NCBI GenBank assembly: GCA_020048295.1
Contig: JAIFMT010000227.1
Location: 1 to 6,577, forward strand
Direction: 5' to 3'
Length of the DNA: 6,577 nt
Source of the DNA: Rhodoferax sp.
GTDB taxonomy: Bacteria; Pseudomonadota; Gammaproteobacteria; Burkholderiales; Burkholderiaceae
The notes beneath the pieces were generated by a model. That model had not been told where the DNA came from and did not search any database. It saw only the letters and a program-made list of their open reading frames with translations. Made by a program: the position numbers and the translations under genes. The first letter of the stretch is position 1. Each line of letters starts with the position of its first letter. Positions 1 to 6,514 of this stretch are shown piece after piece.

Positions 1-2279
1 AACCCGTCCATACCGACTGCCAGACAGTGCAGCCGGTCATCCTCGAAAGCATCGGCTGTCAGGGCAATGATCGGTACGCGCGCGCGCCCGCTGTCCAGCT
101 CTGCCTGGCGGATGCAGCGGGTTGCTTCGTAGCCGTCCATCACCGGCATATGCAGGTCCATCAGTACCAGGTCAGGTACTTTGTCCCCGGCCAATGCGTC
201 CACCGCCTGCTGCCCGTTGTCCACCAGCTCGACCGCCAACCCTAGCGTACCCAGCAAGCCTTCTATCACCATGCAGTTGACCGGGTTGTCTTCGGCCACC
301 AGCACGCGCCCCACGAATCCAGTTTGACCGGGGTCTGGCACTGCTTGCGCCGGCTCCGTTGCTGAACTCTCAAGCGGTGACAACTGCGCGATCGGGTTGG
401 CTTGCACCCGAAACCAGAACCGTGCGCCTCGGCCCAGCGTGCTTTGCACCCCGACAGTGCCGCCGAGCAGTTGCGCCAGACGGCTGACAATCGACAAGCC
501 CAGCCCGGAGCCACCGAATTCGCGCGTGGTGGAGCTGTCCGCCTGCGAAAACGCCTCAAACAATCCGGCTTGTTTTTCCAGGGCCACGCCAATGCCGCTG
601 TCGGTGACGGAAAACTCCAGCGTTGCCGTGCTGTCGATGCGGTTGATTTCACTGGCCTCGATCAGGATGCGGCCGGTCGGTGTGAACTTGATCGCATTGC
701 CCACCAGATTGGCCAGCATTTGCCGCAACCGGTGGCTGTCGCTCAGGTAGCTTTGGCCAGGCGTGCCGAGCCACTGCCATTCAAGCTGCAAGCCTTTGTT
801 CTTGGTTGCACCGGAAAACAGCGAGTGAGTTTCCTGCAGAAGGTGCTGCGGGTCCACCGGCGACAGGTCAATCTGGAAATGGCCCGCCTCGATTTTTGAC
901 AAATCCAGAATGTCATTGAGCAAACTCAGCAAAGACTGGCCCGAAGCCAGCACCGTGTGGGCATATTCCAGCCGGTCACGTTCGCTCAAATTGGGCTGGG
1001 TGAGCAACTGCGCCATGCCCAGAATGCCATTCATCGGGGTGCGAATTTCATGCGACATCGTCGCCAGAAACCGGCTTTTGGCCAGGTTGGCGGCTTGCGC
1101 TTCTGCGTTGGCACGCACCAGGTTGGTGATGTCGGCGTAGGTGGTGACAAAGCCACCGTCGGGCATGGGTGCTCCGCGAATGTCCAGCACCACACCGTTA
1201 GGCCGGGTGCGCTCGTACTGATGTTCGTGCCATTGCCGCGCTCGCGCCAATTTTTCTGCTACCTGATCATCGGCATGGCCCGGGCCGTACTCACCACGCT
1301 CGGCGTTGAAGCGAATGAGGCGGTCAAAGGTCGTGGCGTTGTCGTCAAACAAGCTGTCCGGCAAATCCAGGTTGGTTTGAAACAGCTGGTTTTTGGCTAC
1401 CAGTTTCAGGTCGGCATCAAACACACTCAAACCGACCGGGATATTTTCCAGAATGCTTTGTAGCCGGTTATTGCTGCGCTGCAGATTGGTTTGTGCCGCG
1501 TGGCGCTCGGTGATGTCGCCCATGACGCAGATGAATTGCTGAATGCGCCCCGCCGCATTGCGGCACACCGTGATGGATTCGCCGACAAAGTACAGGTGGC
1601 CGTCCCGGTGGCGGTTGACCAGCTCACCCTGCCACACGTCTTTGTACAGGATACCCTGCCACATGGCGGCATAAAACTGCTGGTCGTGCTGGCCTGATGC
1701 CAGCCGCCGCGGGCTGTTGCCCAGCAACTCTTCGGCTTGGTAGCCGGTAATGCGGCACAGGGCGGGGTTGACTTCGATGATGATGCCCTGCGCATCGGTG
1801 ATCATGATGCCATCGTAGGAATGCATGAACACTGCCGTGGCTCGCCGGGCATCGATGTCACGGGCGTATCGCAGCATGGCGTAGCGCAATGCCTTGAGCA
1901 TTTCGGCGGCACTGCCGCCTTTGGTCAGGTAGTCCTCGGCACCGGACTGAATCGCCGCCTGGCGGGCAAACTGGTCATCCAGCCCGGTCAGCACGATCAC
2001 CGGTGCGTCTATCAGCGCACGGCACAACGCGACCGTGGCAACGCCAGCGGAGTCGGGCAGGTTCAGGTCGAGCAGCACCACGTCCGGGTGAAAGCCCTCG
2101 ACCTCCACCATCCGGCGCGCTTGCGCCATGCAATCGGCATGGTGCAATTGATAACTGTCGTCTTCGCACTCTTGTAATTGCAGCCGGATCAGATGCGCGT
2201 CGCCGGGTTCATCTTCCACCAACAACACCACCTTGACGCTGGGCGGCGCGACTGGATGCGGGCGGTCTGGAGAAAACAT
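1..2279 (-). CDS. Hybrid sensor histidine kinase REC-PAS-PAS-HisKA-HATPase-REC, 3' end cut by window edge
   Basis: The frame is open from an ATG at 2279 to the left edge: 759 codons with no stop, and the C-terminus is missing. Hand translation gives an N-terminal receiver at about residues 16-135 (acidic E22/D23, phospho-acceptor D71 in VVLLDLNLP, T98, K120) and a PAS/PAC domain at about 148-262. A second PAS of the PAS_7 kind follows at about 273-388 (ILENIPVGLSVFDADLKLV). The HisKA domain has H410 in MSHEIRTPMNGILG. The HATPase has N-box N528, G1 DSGIG at 560-564 and G2 GGSGLGL at 589-595. A second receiver starts near 657 (E663/D664, D708 in LVLMDLHMPVMDG, T741); its conserved Lys lies beyond the edge. 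I see no transmembrane segment, so it is probably cytoplasmic. It starts 7 nt after the response-regulator stop with no clear ribosome binding site, which suggests coupled translation. In this family phosphate normally passes from the His to the C-terminal receiver and on to an Hpt domain. Whether an Hpt follows here cannot be seen. Confidence 0.93.
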   Translation of the reverse strand, partial: MFSPDRPHPVAPPSVKVVLLVEDEPGDAHLIRLQLQECEDDSYQLHHADCMAQARRMVEVEGFHPDVVLLDLNLPDSAGVATVALCRALIDAPVIVLTGLDDQFARQAAIQSGAEDYLTKGGSAAEMLKALRYAMLRYARDIDARRATAVFMHSYDGIMITDAQGIIIEVNPALCRITGYQAEELLGNSPRRLASGQHDQQFYAAMWQGILYKDVWQGELVNRHRDGHLYFVGESITVCRNAAGRIQQFICVMGDITERHAAQTNLQRSNNRLQSILENIPVGLSVFDADLKLVAKNQLFQTNLDLPDSLFDDNATTFDRLIRFNAERGEYGPGHADDQVAEKLARARQWHEHQYERTRPNGVVLDIRGAPMPDGGFVTTYADITNLVRANAEAQAANLAKSRFLATMSHEIRTPMNGILGMAQLLTQPNLSERDRLEYAHTVLASGQSLLSLLNDILDLSKIEAGHFQIDLSPVDPQHLLQETHSLFSGATKNKGLQLEWQWLGTPGQSYLSDSHRLRQMLANLVGNAIKFTPTGRILIEASEINRIDSTATLEFSVTDSGIGVALEKQAGLFEAFSQADSSTTREFGGSGLGLSIVSRLAQLLGGTVGVQSTLGRGARFWFRVQANPIAQLSPLESSATEPAQAVPDPGQTGFVGRVLVAEDNPVNCMVIEGLLGTLGLAVELVDNGQQAVDALAGDKVPDLVLMDLHMPVMDGYEATRCIRQAELDSGRARVPIIALTADAFEDDRLHCLAVGMDG

Positions 2280-2286
2280 GGTGTTT

Positions 2287-2733
2287 TCAGGGGTGCTTGG
2301 GCAAACGTACCAGCTTGATCCAGTAGTCGCTCAGCAGGCGCAGGGTGCTGATGAACTCTTCAATGTCCATCGCTTTGGTGATGTAGCCCGATGCCCCCAG
2401 GTTGTAGGAGATGGCCACATCGCGCTCCACCTCGGAGGTGGTCAGCACCACCACCGGTATATCGCGCAAGGCGCTGTCGGCCTTGAGGGCGGCCAGACAT
2501 TCGCGACCATCCATACGGGGCATGTTCAAGTCCATCAAGATCAGGCTGGGGCGCGGTGCGTTGGCAAACCTGGGCCCCTGGCGGCGCAAAAATTCCAGCA
2601 CTTCACGGCCATCCTGCACATGATGCAGGTCAGCCAGAATGCGTGCCTCTGTCAAAGCGGCTTTCACCAGATGGGCATCAGCGGGCTCATCTTCCGCCAG
2701 CAAAATCACAAACGCATCGGGTTCCGGGTTCAA
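2287..2733 (-). CDS. Single-domain response regulator, Rcp1-like (CheY fold)
   Basis: A 148-aa protein made of one receiver domain and nothing else. The phosphorylation site is complete: acidic pair E14/D15 (LLAEDEP), acceptor D68 in LILMDLNMPRMDG, T98/T99 after the IPVVVL strand, and K120. The C-terminal stretch around residues 135-145 (SDYWIKLVRLP) resembles the end of cyanobacterial Rcp1-type regulators, the usual partners of phytochrome-class kinases. No phytochrome is visible in this window. With no output domain, it would act by protein contact or as a phosphate shuttle or sink. The start is a TTG at 2733-2731 that overlaps the TGA stop of the upstream kinase (TTGA). The next in-frame candidate, a GTG at codon 9, would cut into the first beta strand, so TTG is preferred. 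A weak GGA lies about 7 nt upstream. The likely phosphodonors are the two upstream kinases; this is inferred from position and subfamily. Confidence 0.9.
   Translation of the reverse strand: MNPEPDAFVILLAEDEPADAHLVKAALTEARILADLHHVQDGREVLEFLRRQGPRFANAPRPSLILMDLNMPRMDGRECLAALKADSALRDIPVVVLTTSEVERDVAISYNLGASGYITKAMDIEEFISTLRLLSDYWIKLVRLPKHP
2730..2733 (-). other. TTGA stop/start overlap between CHASE kinase and response regulator
   Basis: On the minus strand the kinase ends GAA ACA AGT TGA, and the TTG formed by the last T of AGT and the first two bases of TGA (2733-2731) opens the regulator frame at the position a receiver domain needs. A TTG start is weak on its own, so regulator synthesis probably depends on translation of the kinase, which would keep the two in fixed proportion. 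Confidence 0.72.
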
Positions 2734-4310
2734 CTTGTTTCCAATGTGGGTAGTTCAAAACAGACACGGCAACCGCCGCCTGGCGCTGTCTCAAGCCAGG
2801 CACGTCCACCACAGCTTTCGGCAATGTGCCGGATGATAGCCAGTCCAATGCCGGTGCCCTCGTTGGCCGAGCTCATGCGCTCAAAAACCCGGAACAAGCG
2901 CTCATGGTATTGCGCATCGATGCCGGGACCATTGTCTGCAACGCAAAACCGCACCCACCGGCCTGTTTGCTGACCTTCGATGCTGATGCTTGCCGGTGTG
3001 CCGGCGTCCGCAGGCAGGCCAAATTGCAAGGCATTGTCCAGCGCCACCTCAAACGCATCTTTGAGCCGTGGTGCGTCAATCCACACCGCAGGCAAATCAC
3101 CCAGCTTGACCTGGGCACCTGCTGCAGTCAGCCGTGGCCGTAGCTGCACCAGCAGTTTCTGCAAAACCGGTAGCGGGTCGGTCACCGCCATCGCCGCGCG
3201 TGGCTGGTCGCAGGCGAGGTAGCGCTCCATATCGCACAGCAGCTTCTTCATGCGCCGCGCCTGCTGGCCGATAAATTCCAGCGACAGCCGGGTGTCCGGC
3301 GGCAGCGTTTGCCCGGCCAGTTGTTGGTTCAGCCGCTCGGCGTAGCTGGCCAGCCGACGTGCTGGCTCCTGCAAATGGTGAGCGGTGACTTCCGAGAATC
3401 GCTGCAGGTCTTTGGTGCGCAATGCAACACGGCTCTCCAACAGCTTTTCCTGGTTTTGCAAGTCCACCAGCAGCTTGGCCAGCCCACCCAGCAGCAGGCT
3501 GAAAGCCAGCCCGAGTGCACTTTTCAGTAGCAAACCAGGCGTGTCGCCCCAGCCCCGTACCGGGCTCAGGCTCAGGTGCCAGGTGGCGTTGGGCACCGCC
3601 AGCTGGCGGGTCACAGGCTCCACCAGCGGCTGCTGGGCGCTGCTGCCAATCACTTGCTTGTTTTGGGTATCGGGGTGGGTTCGCCACAGCTCATACTGAA
3701 AACCGCGTTCTTGCAGCAGGTTGAGCTGGGCTGCCTCCAGCGCTTGTGGAAAACGCAGCAGCACCACCACAAAGCCCCAAAATTGTGGTGCGTTTGCGTC
3801 ACCGGGCAAGAAAACCGGCAACCGCGCGGCCGCGCCCAGGCCCCCTTGCAGCAGAGGAAATGGTCCGGCCAGCGTCAGCTGGCCGGTATCGCGCGCCAAA
3901 AAAGCCTCTTTGGTGCGGTTGGGGTCAGCCAGCAGGTTGTGGCCGATGGCTTTTTCGTTACCCGCCAGTGGCACGATGGCCGACACGATGCCGCCCACGG
4001 CCATTTGCAGTGAAGCCACGCCGGGGTAAAACGGCAGCATCTGGGTGGCGGTTTCGGCAAATTCGGGCACCTGGCCCTTGCCCTGGCGCACCATGGCCGC
4101 CAGCGCATAGGCGGCTGAAAAAGCGCGCTCCATGTTGCCCTGAATGGCCTGGGCGCGTTCGGTGGCCAAGGTGGTGGCCAGTGCGCGCACCTCGCGCAAG
4201 CGTGCCCCCTCCAGTGTCCAGATCAAGCCTGCCGACAGAGCGGCAGCGACGACGAACACCACCACAGCCACCGTCCAGGCGCGCACGGATGAGATGGCCC
4301 GTGTTTTCAT
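2730..4310 (-). CDS. Membrane sensor histidine kinase with CHASE-type extracytoplasmic domain
   Basis: A 526-aa protein. A hydrophobic segment at about residues 11-32 and another at about 258-282 bracket a roughly 220-residue periplasmic region. Its core, at about 128-170 (DP..RTKEAFLARDTGQLTLAGP, then RLPVFLPG), matches the hallmark pattern of CHASE ligand-binding domains. After the second membrane segment comes a coiled-coil-like linker (about 283-303), then HisKA with AHHLQEPARR, where H311 is the likely phospho-acceptor. The HATPase has N426 in LDNALQF, G1 DNGPGI at 459-464 and G2 EGTGIGL at 484-490. The usual SHDLQEP is here AHHLQEP, with His in place of the Asp after the acceptor. The ATG at 4310 is chosen because it begins just before the signal-anchor helix and makes an ATGA overlap with the upstream stop. 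The open frame extends 38 codons further upstream, but that stretch is arginine/cysteine-rich and lies inside the upstream gene. The CHASE ligand cannot be predicted from the sequence. Confidence 0.9.
   Translation of the reverse strand: MKTRAISSVRAWTVAVVVFVVAAALSAGLIWTLEGARLREVRALATTLATERAQAIQGNMERAFSAAYALAAMVRQGKGQVPEFAETATQMLPFYPGVASLQMAVGGIVSAIVPLAGNEKAIGHNLLADPNRTKEAFLARDTGQLTLAGPFPLLQGGLGAAARLPVFLPGDANAPQFWGFVVVLLRFPQALEAAQLNLLQERGFQYELWRTHPDTQNKQVIGSSAQQPLVEPVTRQLAVPNATWHLSLSPVRGWGDTPGLLLKSALGLAFSLLLGGLAKLLVDLQNQEKLLESRVALRTKDLQRFSEVTAHHLQEPARRLASYAERLNQQLAGQTLPPDTRLSLEFIGQQARRMKKLLCDMERYLACDQPRAAMAVTDPLPVLQKLLVQLRPRLTAAGAQVKLGDLPAVWIDAPRLKDAFEVALDNALQFGLPADAGTPASISIEGQQTGRWVRFCVADNGPGIDAQYHERLFRVFERMSSANEGTGIGLAIIRHIAESCGGRAWLETAPGGGCRVCFELPTLETS
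4307..4310 (-). other. ATGA stop/start overlap between the two sensor kinases
   Basis: Read on the minus strand, the ATG of the CHASE kinase (4310-4308) shares two bases with the TGA stop of the HDOD-PAS kinase (4309-4307). This is the classic arrangement for translational coupling. Only a weak purine match (GCCGG) lies just upstream, so re-initiation by ribosomes finishing the first gene is likely. It supports both co-transcription and the chosen start. Confidence 0.85.
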
Positions 4311-6421
4311 CCGGCTGTGGGTGCGGGGCTTTGCGGCAGTTCGACGCAAAACTGGCTGCCCAGGCCAACACCGGCAGACTCGGCCCAGATGCGTCCGCCG
4401 TGGTGCTCGGCAATTTTGCGGCACAGCGCCAGGCCAATGCCGGTGCCCTCAAACGCAATGCGCGACTGCAGCCTCGAAAACACCTGGAACAACCGGTCAA
4501 TCTGGTCCGGTTGAATACCCACACCGTTGTCGGCCACGCACAAGCGCCAGTGACTGGTCGTGAGAGCACTGGTAACGGTGATGTGCGGCACTTGCTTGTC
4601 GATGCGGAATTTGAGCGCGTTGGCAATCAGGTTTTGCAGCAGGCGCAGCACCTCGTCCGGGCTGACAAAGACTTGCGGCCAATGACCCTGCAATTGCAGC
4701 TGCGCACCAGACTCGGTGATGCTGGTTTGCAAAAAATGCACAGCTTCATCCAGCAGCGCGCGGCTTTGCACCCAGGTCTGCGGCTCGCCCTTGCGCCCGA
4801 CGCGCGAGTAGTCCAGCAGCGCCAGCATCATGGTATCCATGCGTTGTGCGCCGTCAATGGCAAATTTGAAATAGGCGCGCTGCTCGGCGGTGAGCCCCTG
4901 GCCCAGGCTTTTTTGCAGCAACTGCAGGTAGCTGTTGATCATGCGCAGCGGCTGGCGCATGTCGTGCGAGATGCTGTAGCTGAACTGTTCGAGCTCGCGG
5001 TTGGAGCGCAGCAGCTCGGCTTGCACCTGTTTGCGCTGGGTGATGTCCATGTGGGTGCCGACCACCCGCAGCGCGGCACCGTTGGCGTCATGCTCCACCA
5101 CCCGGCCACGGTCAAGCACCCAGATCCAGTGGCCCGCCTTGTGCAGCAGGCGGTGCTCGTTCTCATAAACCGGGCTGCGGCCCTCCATGTGCTGGCTCAT
5201 GTCGGTGACCACTTGTTTGTAATCGTCCGGATGCACCAGTTTTTTCCAGGTGTCCATGTGCGGCACGACTTCGCGTGAGCGGTAGCCGACCATGGCGCAC
5301 CAGCGCTCATTGAGCACCACTTCACCGCTGGCGGTGTGCCAGTCCCAGGTGCCGAGTTCACTGCCACTCAGGGCCAACTCCATGCGCCTTTCGTTTTCCA
5401 GGTTGCGCTGGCGGCCCTGATCGACGCGTTGCTGCAGTTTGGCAATTTCAGCGGTGAATTGCTGCAGGTCGGGCAAACCGGCGGGCGGGGCTTCGGGCTG
5501 GCTGGGTGGCATCAGTTTCAAGAGTTCTGCAAATGGCGGCACGCTTTGCGCAGCGATCTCAAGCAGGCCACTCCAGTCGGTCCAGTCACGGACCACGTCG
5601 TCGCACAGGCTCAGCAAGTCTGTGGTGTCGATGCCAATCTGTCGACCCAGGGGCAGCAAAGCCTGCATCAGGTTGGGGCGCAGAGGGTCTGGGGCGAGGC
5701 AAATTTCAGCAGTTTGACTGGCCAGTCGCAACAATTGCAGCAACTGGGCAGCGCGAGACACATCGGCAGCGTCGGGCAGTTGGGTTTGTTCGCGTTTCAG
5801 GATGGGCTCAGCCAGCGCTTCAGGAAACCCCCAGTCGAGCAACAGGGCAGCGGTCAGATCGGCGTGGTCAAATTCAAACGCCTGACGCTCCTGGGCCAGC
5901 AACTCAGGGCGCTTGACGGTTTGCAACAGCCGGCCGTACCTATCGGGAAACAGGCCCGCCAAACCGAGTTCACCCATACCGGACAGCAGCCCCAGGGTGA
6001 ACGCTTCATCGCTTTGAATGATGCGGCTGCATGCGGCAAAGGCGCGCATGGCCACGGCGCAGGCCAGGTTGTAAGACCAGAATTGTTCGTAATCGAAGCC
6101 AGGACAGTGCTCGCTGTGGCGGTCAGCCATCAGCGAACTGCCCAGCGCCAGCCCGCGCACGGCGTTGAGACCGAGTATCTGAATGGCATCCGGTACCGCC
6201 AGAATCGGGCGGGCACCGGGCATCTGACAACTGTTGGCCAGTTTGATCAGCCGCGCTACCAACGCCGGGTCAGCCTCAACCGCGCGCGCCAGCACGGCCG
6301 AGGTGGTGTCGTCTTGCTGCGTCAGCTTGAGCACGGCCAACGCTGCACCCTTGGGTGACGGCAGCTGGCCGGAAGCCTTGAGCCTGTCAAAGCGCGACTT
6401 GAGTTTGGGGTTCAGCAACAT
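4307..6421 (-). CDS. HDOD-PAS-histidine kinase fusion, soluble sensor kinase
   Basis: A 704-aa protein. Residues from about 15 to 215 read as an HDOD domain: helical, with a family-like GLLSGMGELGLAGLFP at 144-159 where true HD phosphohydrolases carry the metal-binding His-Asp, and DHADLTAALLLDWGFPEAL at about 185-203. The HD pair is absent, as expected for HDOD. An alpha-helical segment (about 220-300) and a Gln/Arg-rich coiled-coil-like linker (about 318-350) lead to a PAS_3-type PAS/PAC at 352-463 (GTWDWH through GTHMDITQRK). The kinase follows: H486 in SYSISHDMRQPLRM, N601 in LIANALKF, G1 DNGVGI at 631-636 and G2 EGTGIGL at 658-664. There is no receiver domain and no membrane segment, so it should be a cytoplasmic non-hybrid kinase. 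The ATG at 6421 is the first start after an in-frame upstream TGA. The preceding bases are C-rich with no evident Shine-Dalgarno. It is the first gene of the four-gene group and overlaps the next by ATGA. The signal sensed by the HDOD or PAS part is unknown. Confidence 0.92.
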   Translation of the reverse strand: MLLNPKLKSRFDRLKASGQLPSPKGAALAVLKLTQQDDTTSAVLARAVEADPALVARLIKLANSCQMPGARPILAVPDAIQILGLNAVRGLALGSSLMADRHSEHCPGFDYEQFWSYNLACAVAMRAFAACSRIIQSDEAFTLGLLSGMGELGLAGLFPDRYGRLLQTVKRPELLAQERQAFEFDHADLTAALLLDWGFPEALAEPILKREQTQLPDAADVSRAAQLLQLLRLASQTAEICLAPDPLRPNLMQALLPLGRQIGIDTTDLLSLCDDVVRDWTDWSGLLEIAAQSVPPFAELLKLMPPSQPEAPPAGLPDLQQFTAEIAKLQQRVDQGRQRNLENERRMELALSGSELGTWDWHTASGEVVLNERWCAMVGYRSREVVPHMDTWKKLVHPDDYKQVVTDMSQHMEGRSPVYENEHRLLHKAGHWIWVLDRGRVVEHDANGAALRVVGTHMDITQRKQVQAELLRSNRELEQFSYSISHDMRQPLRMINSYLQLLQKSLGQGLTAEQRAYFKFAIDGAQRMDTMMLALLDYSRVGRKGEPQTWVQSRALLDEAVHFLQTSITESGAQLQLQGHWPQVFVSPDEVLRLLQNLIANALKFRIDKQVPHITVTSALTTSHWRLCVADNGVGIQPDQIDRLFQVFSRLQSRIAFEGTGIGLALCRKIAEHHGGRIWAESAGVGLGSQFCVELPQSPAPTAG

Positions 6422-6510
6422 CGGGGGGTGCGTCGAGGGACTGCGCGCAATGATATTCTGAAACGGTACCCGCTGACCTGCTCAACACAGACAAGGGCTA
6501 GAGGCCTATT
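6422..6510. other. 89-bp intergenic gap upstream of the kinase operon
   Basis: This is the only non-coding stretch of any size in the window. It separates the TAA of the upstream gene from the ATG of the HDOD-PAS kinase. It must carry the operon promoter unless transcription reads through from upstream. Read on the minus strand, a TTGAGC near 6485-6480 and AT-rich GAATATCATT near 6458-6449 are the only promoter-like strings, but their spacing and match to sigma70 boxes are poor, so no promoter is called. No strong hairpin followed by a T run is present on either strand, so I see no intrinsic terminator between the upstream gene and the operon. Confidence 0.6.
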
Positions 6511-6514
6511 TTAT
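6491..6514 (+). repeat. Possible remnant of a Comamonadaceae-type intergenic repeat
   Basis: The plus strand reads ACAAGGGCTAGAGGCCTA followed by TTTTAT. From memory, GCGCTAGAGGCC followed by A/T-rich bases is one half of a palindromic extragenic element scattered through Comamonadaceae genomes. In the full form an inverted partner ending in a GATAGCTGCT-like arm lies on the other side of a short loop. Here only this half is recognisable; the expected partner (6460-6490) is not convincing. The element overlaps the stop codon of the upstream gene. The identification is recalled, not searched. Confidence 0.4.

Noticed and set aside
1..2279. Possible frameshift or broken gene, since the leftmost gene has no visible stop
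   Set aside because: Codon-by-codon translation is continuous for 759 codons with all kinase and receiver motifs in order. The missing stop is simply the window edge.
2233..2973. A 246-codon open frame on the plus strand
   Set aside because: It spans opposite the regulator and parts of two neighbouring genes and has no domain signature. The minus-strand reading has intact catalytic motifs throughout.
4311..4424. A 38-codon N-terminal extension of the CHASE kinase starting at 4424
   Set aside because: The extra residues are arginine- and cysteine-rich and lie inside the ATP-binding domain of the upstream gene in another frame. The ATG at 4310 directly precedes the membrane helix and forms a standard ATGA overlap.
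3746..5278. A 510-codon open frame on the plus strand
   Set aside because: It lies entirely opposite the two sensor kinases. Its translation is rich in Arg, Pro, His, Gln and Ala with no recognisable domain. It is the expected by-product of GC-rich codon bias on the coding strand.
5336..6358. A 340-codon open frame on the plus strand
   Set aside because: It is antisense to the HDOD-PAS part of the kinase, low in complexity (Gln/Gly/Val/Ala-rich), and has no motif. The minus-strand gene explains the sequence fully.
6449..6485. A sigma70-like promoter (TTGAGC with downstream GAATAT/TATCAT, minus strand)
   Set aside because: The -10 candidates sit at the wrong spacing from TTGAGC (about 21-24 nt), and other -35 options match poorly. 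A promoter is likely in this gap but cannot be placed by eye.
6491..6513. An intrinsic terminator at AGGCCTCTAGCCCT (minus strand)
   Set aside because: Only about three base pairs can form around the loop before a C-C mismatch, and no T run follows in the direction of transcription. It is better explained as a repeat remnant.
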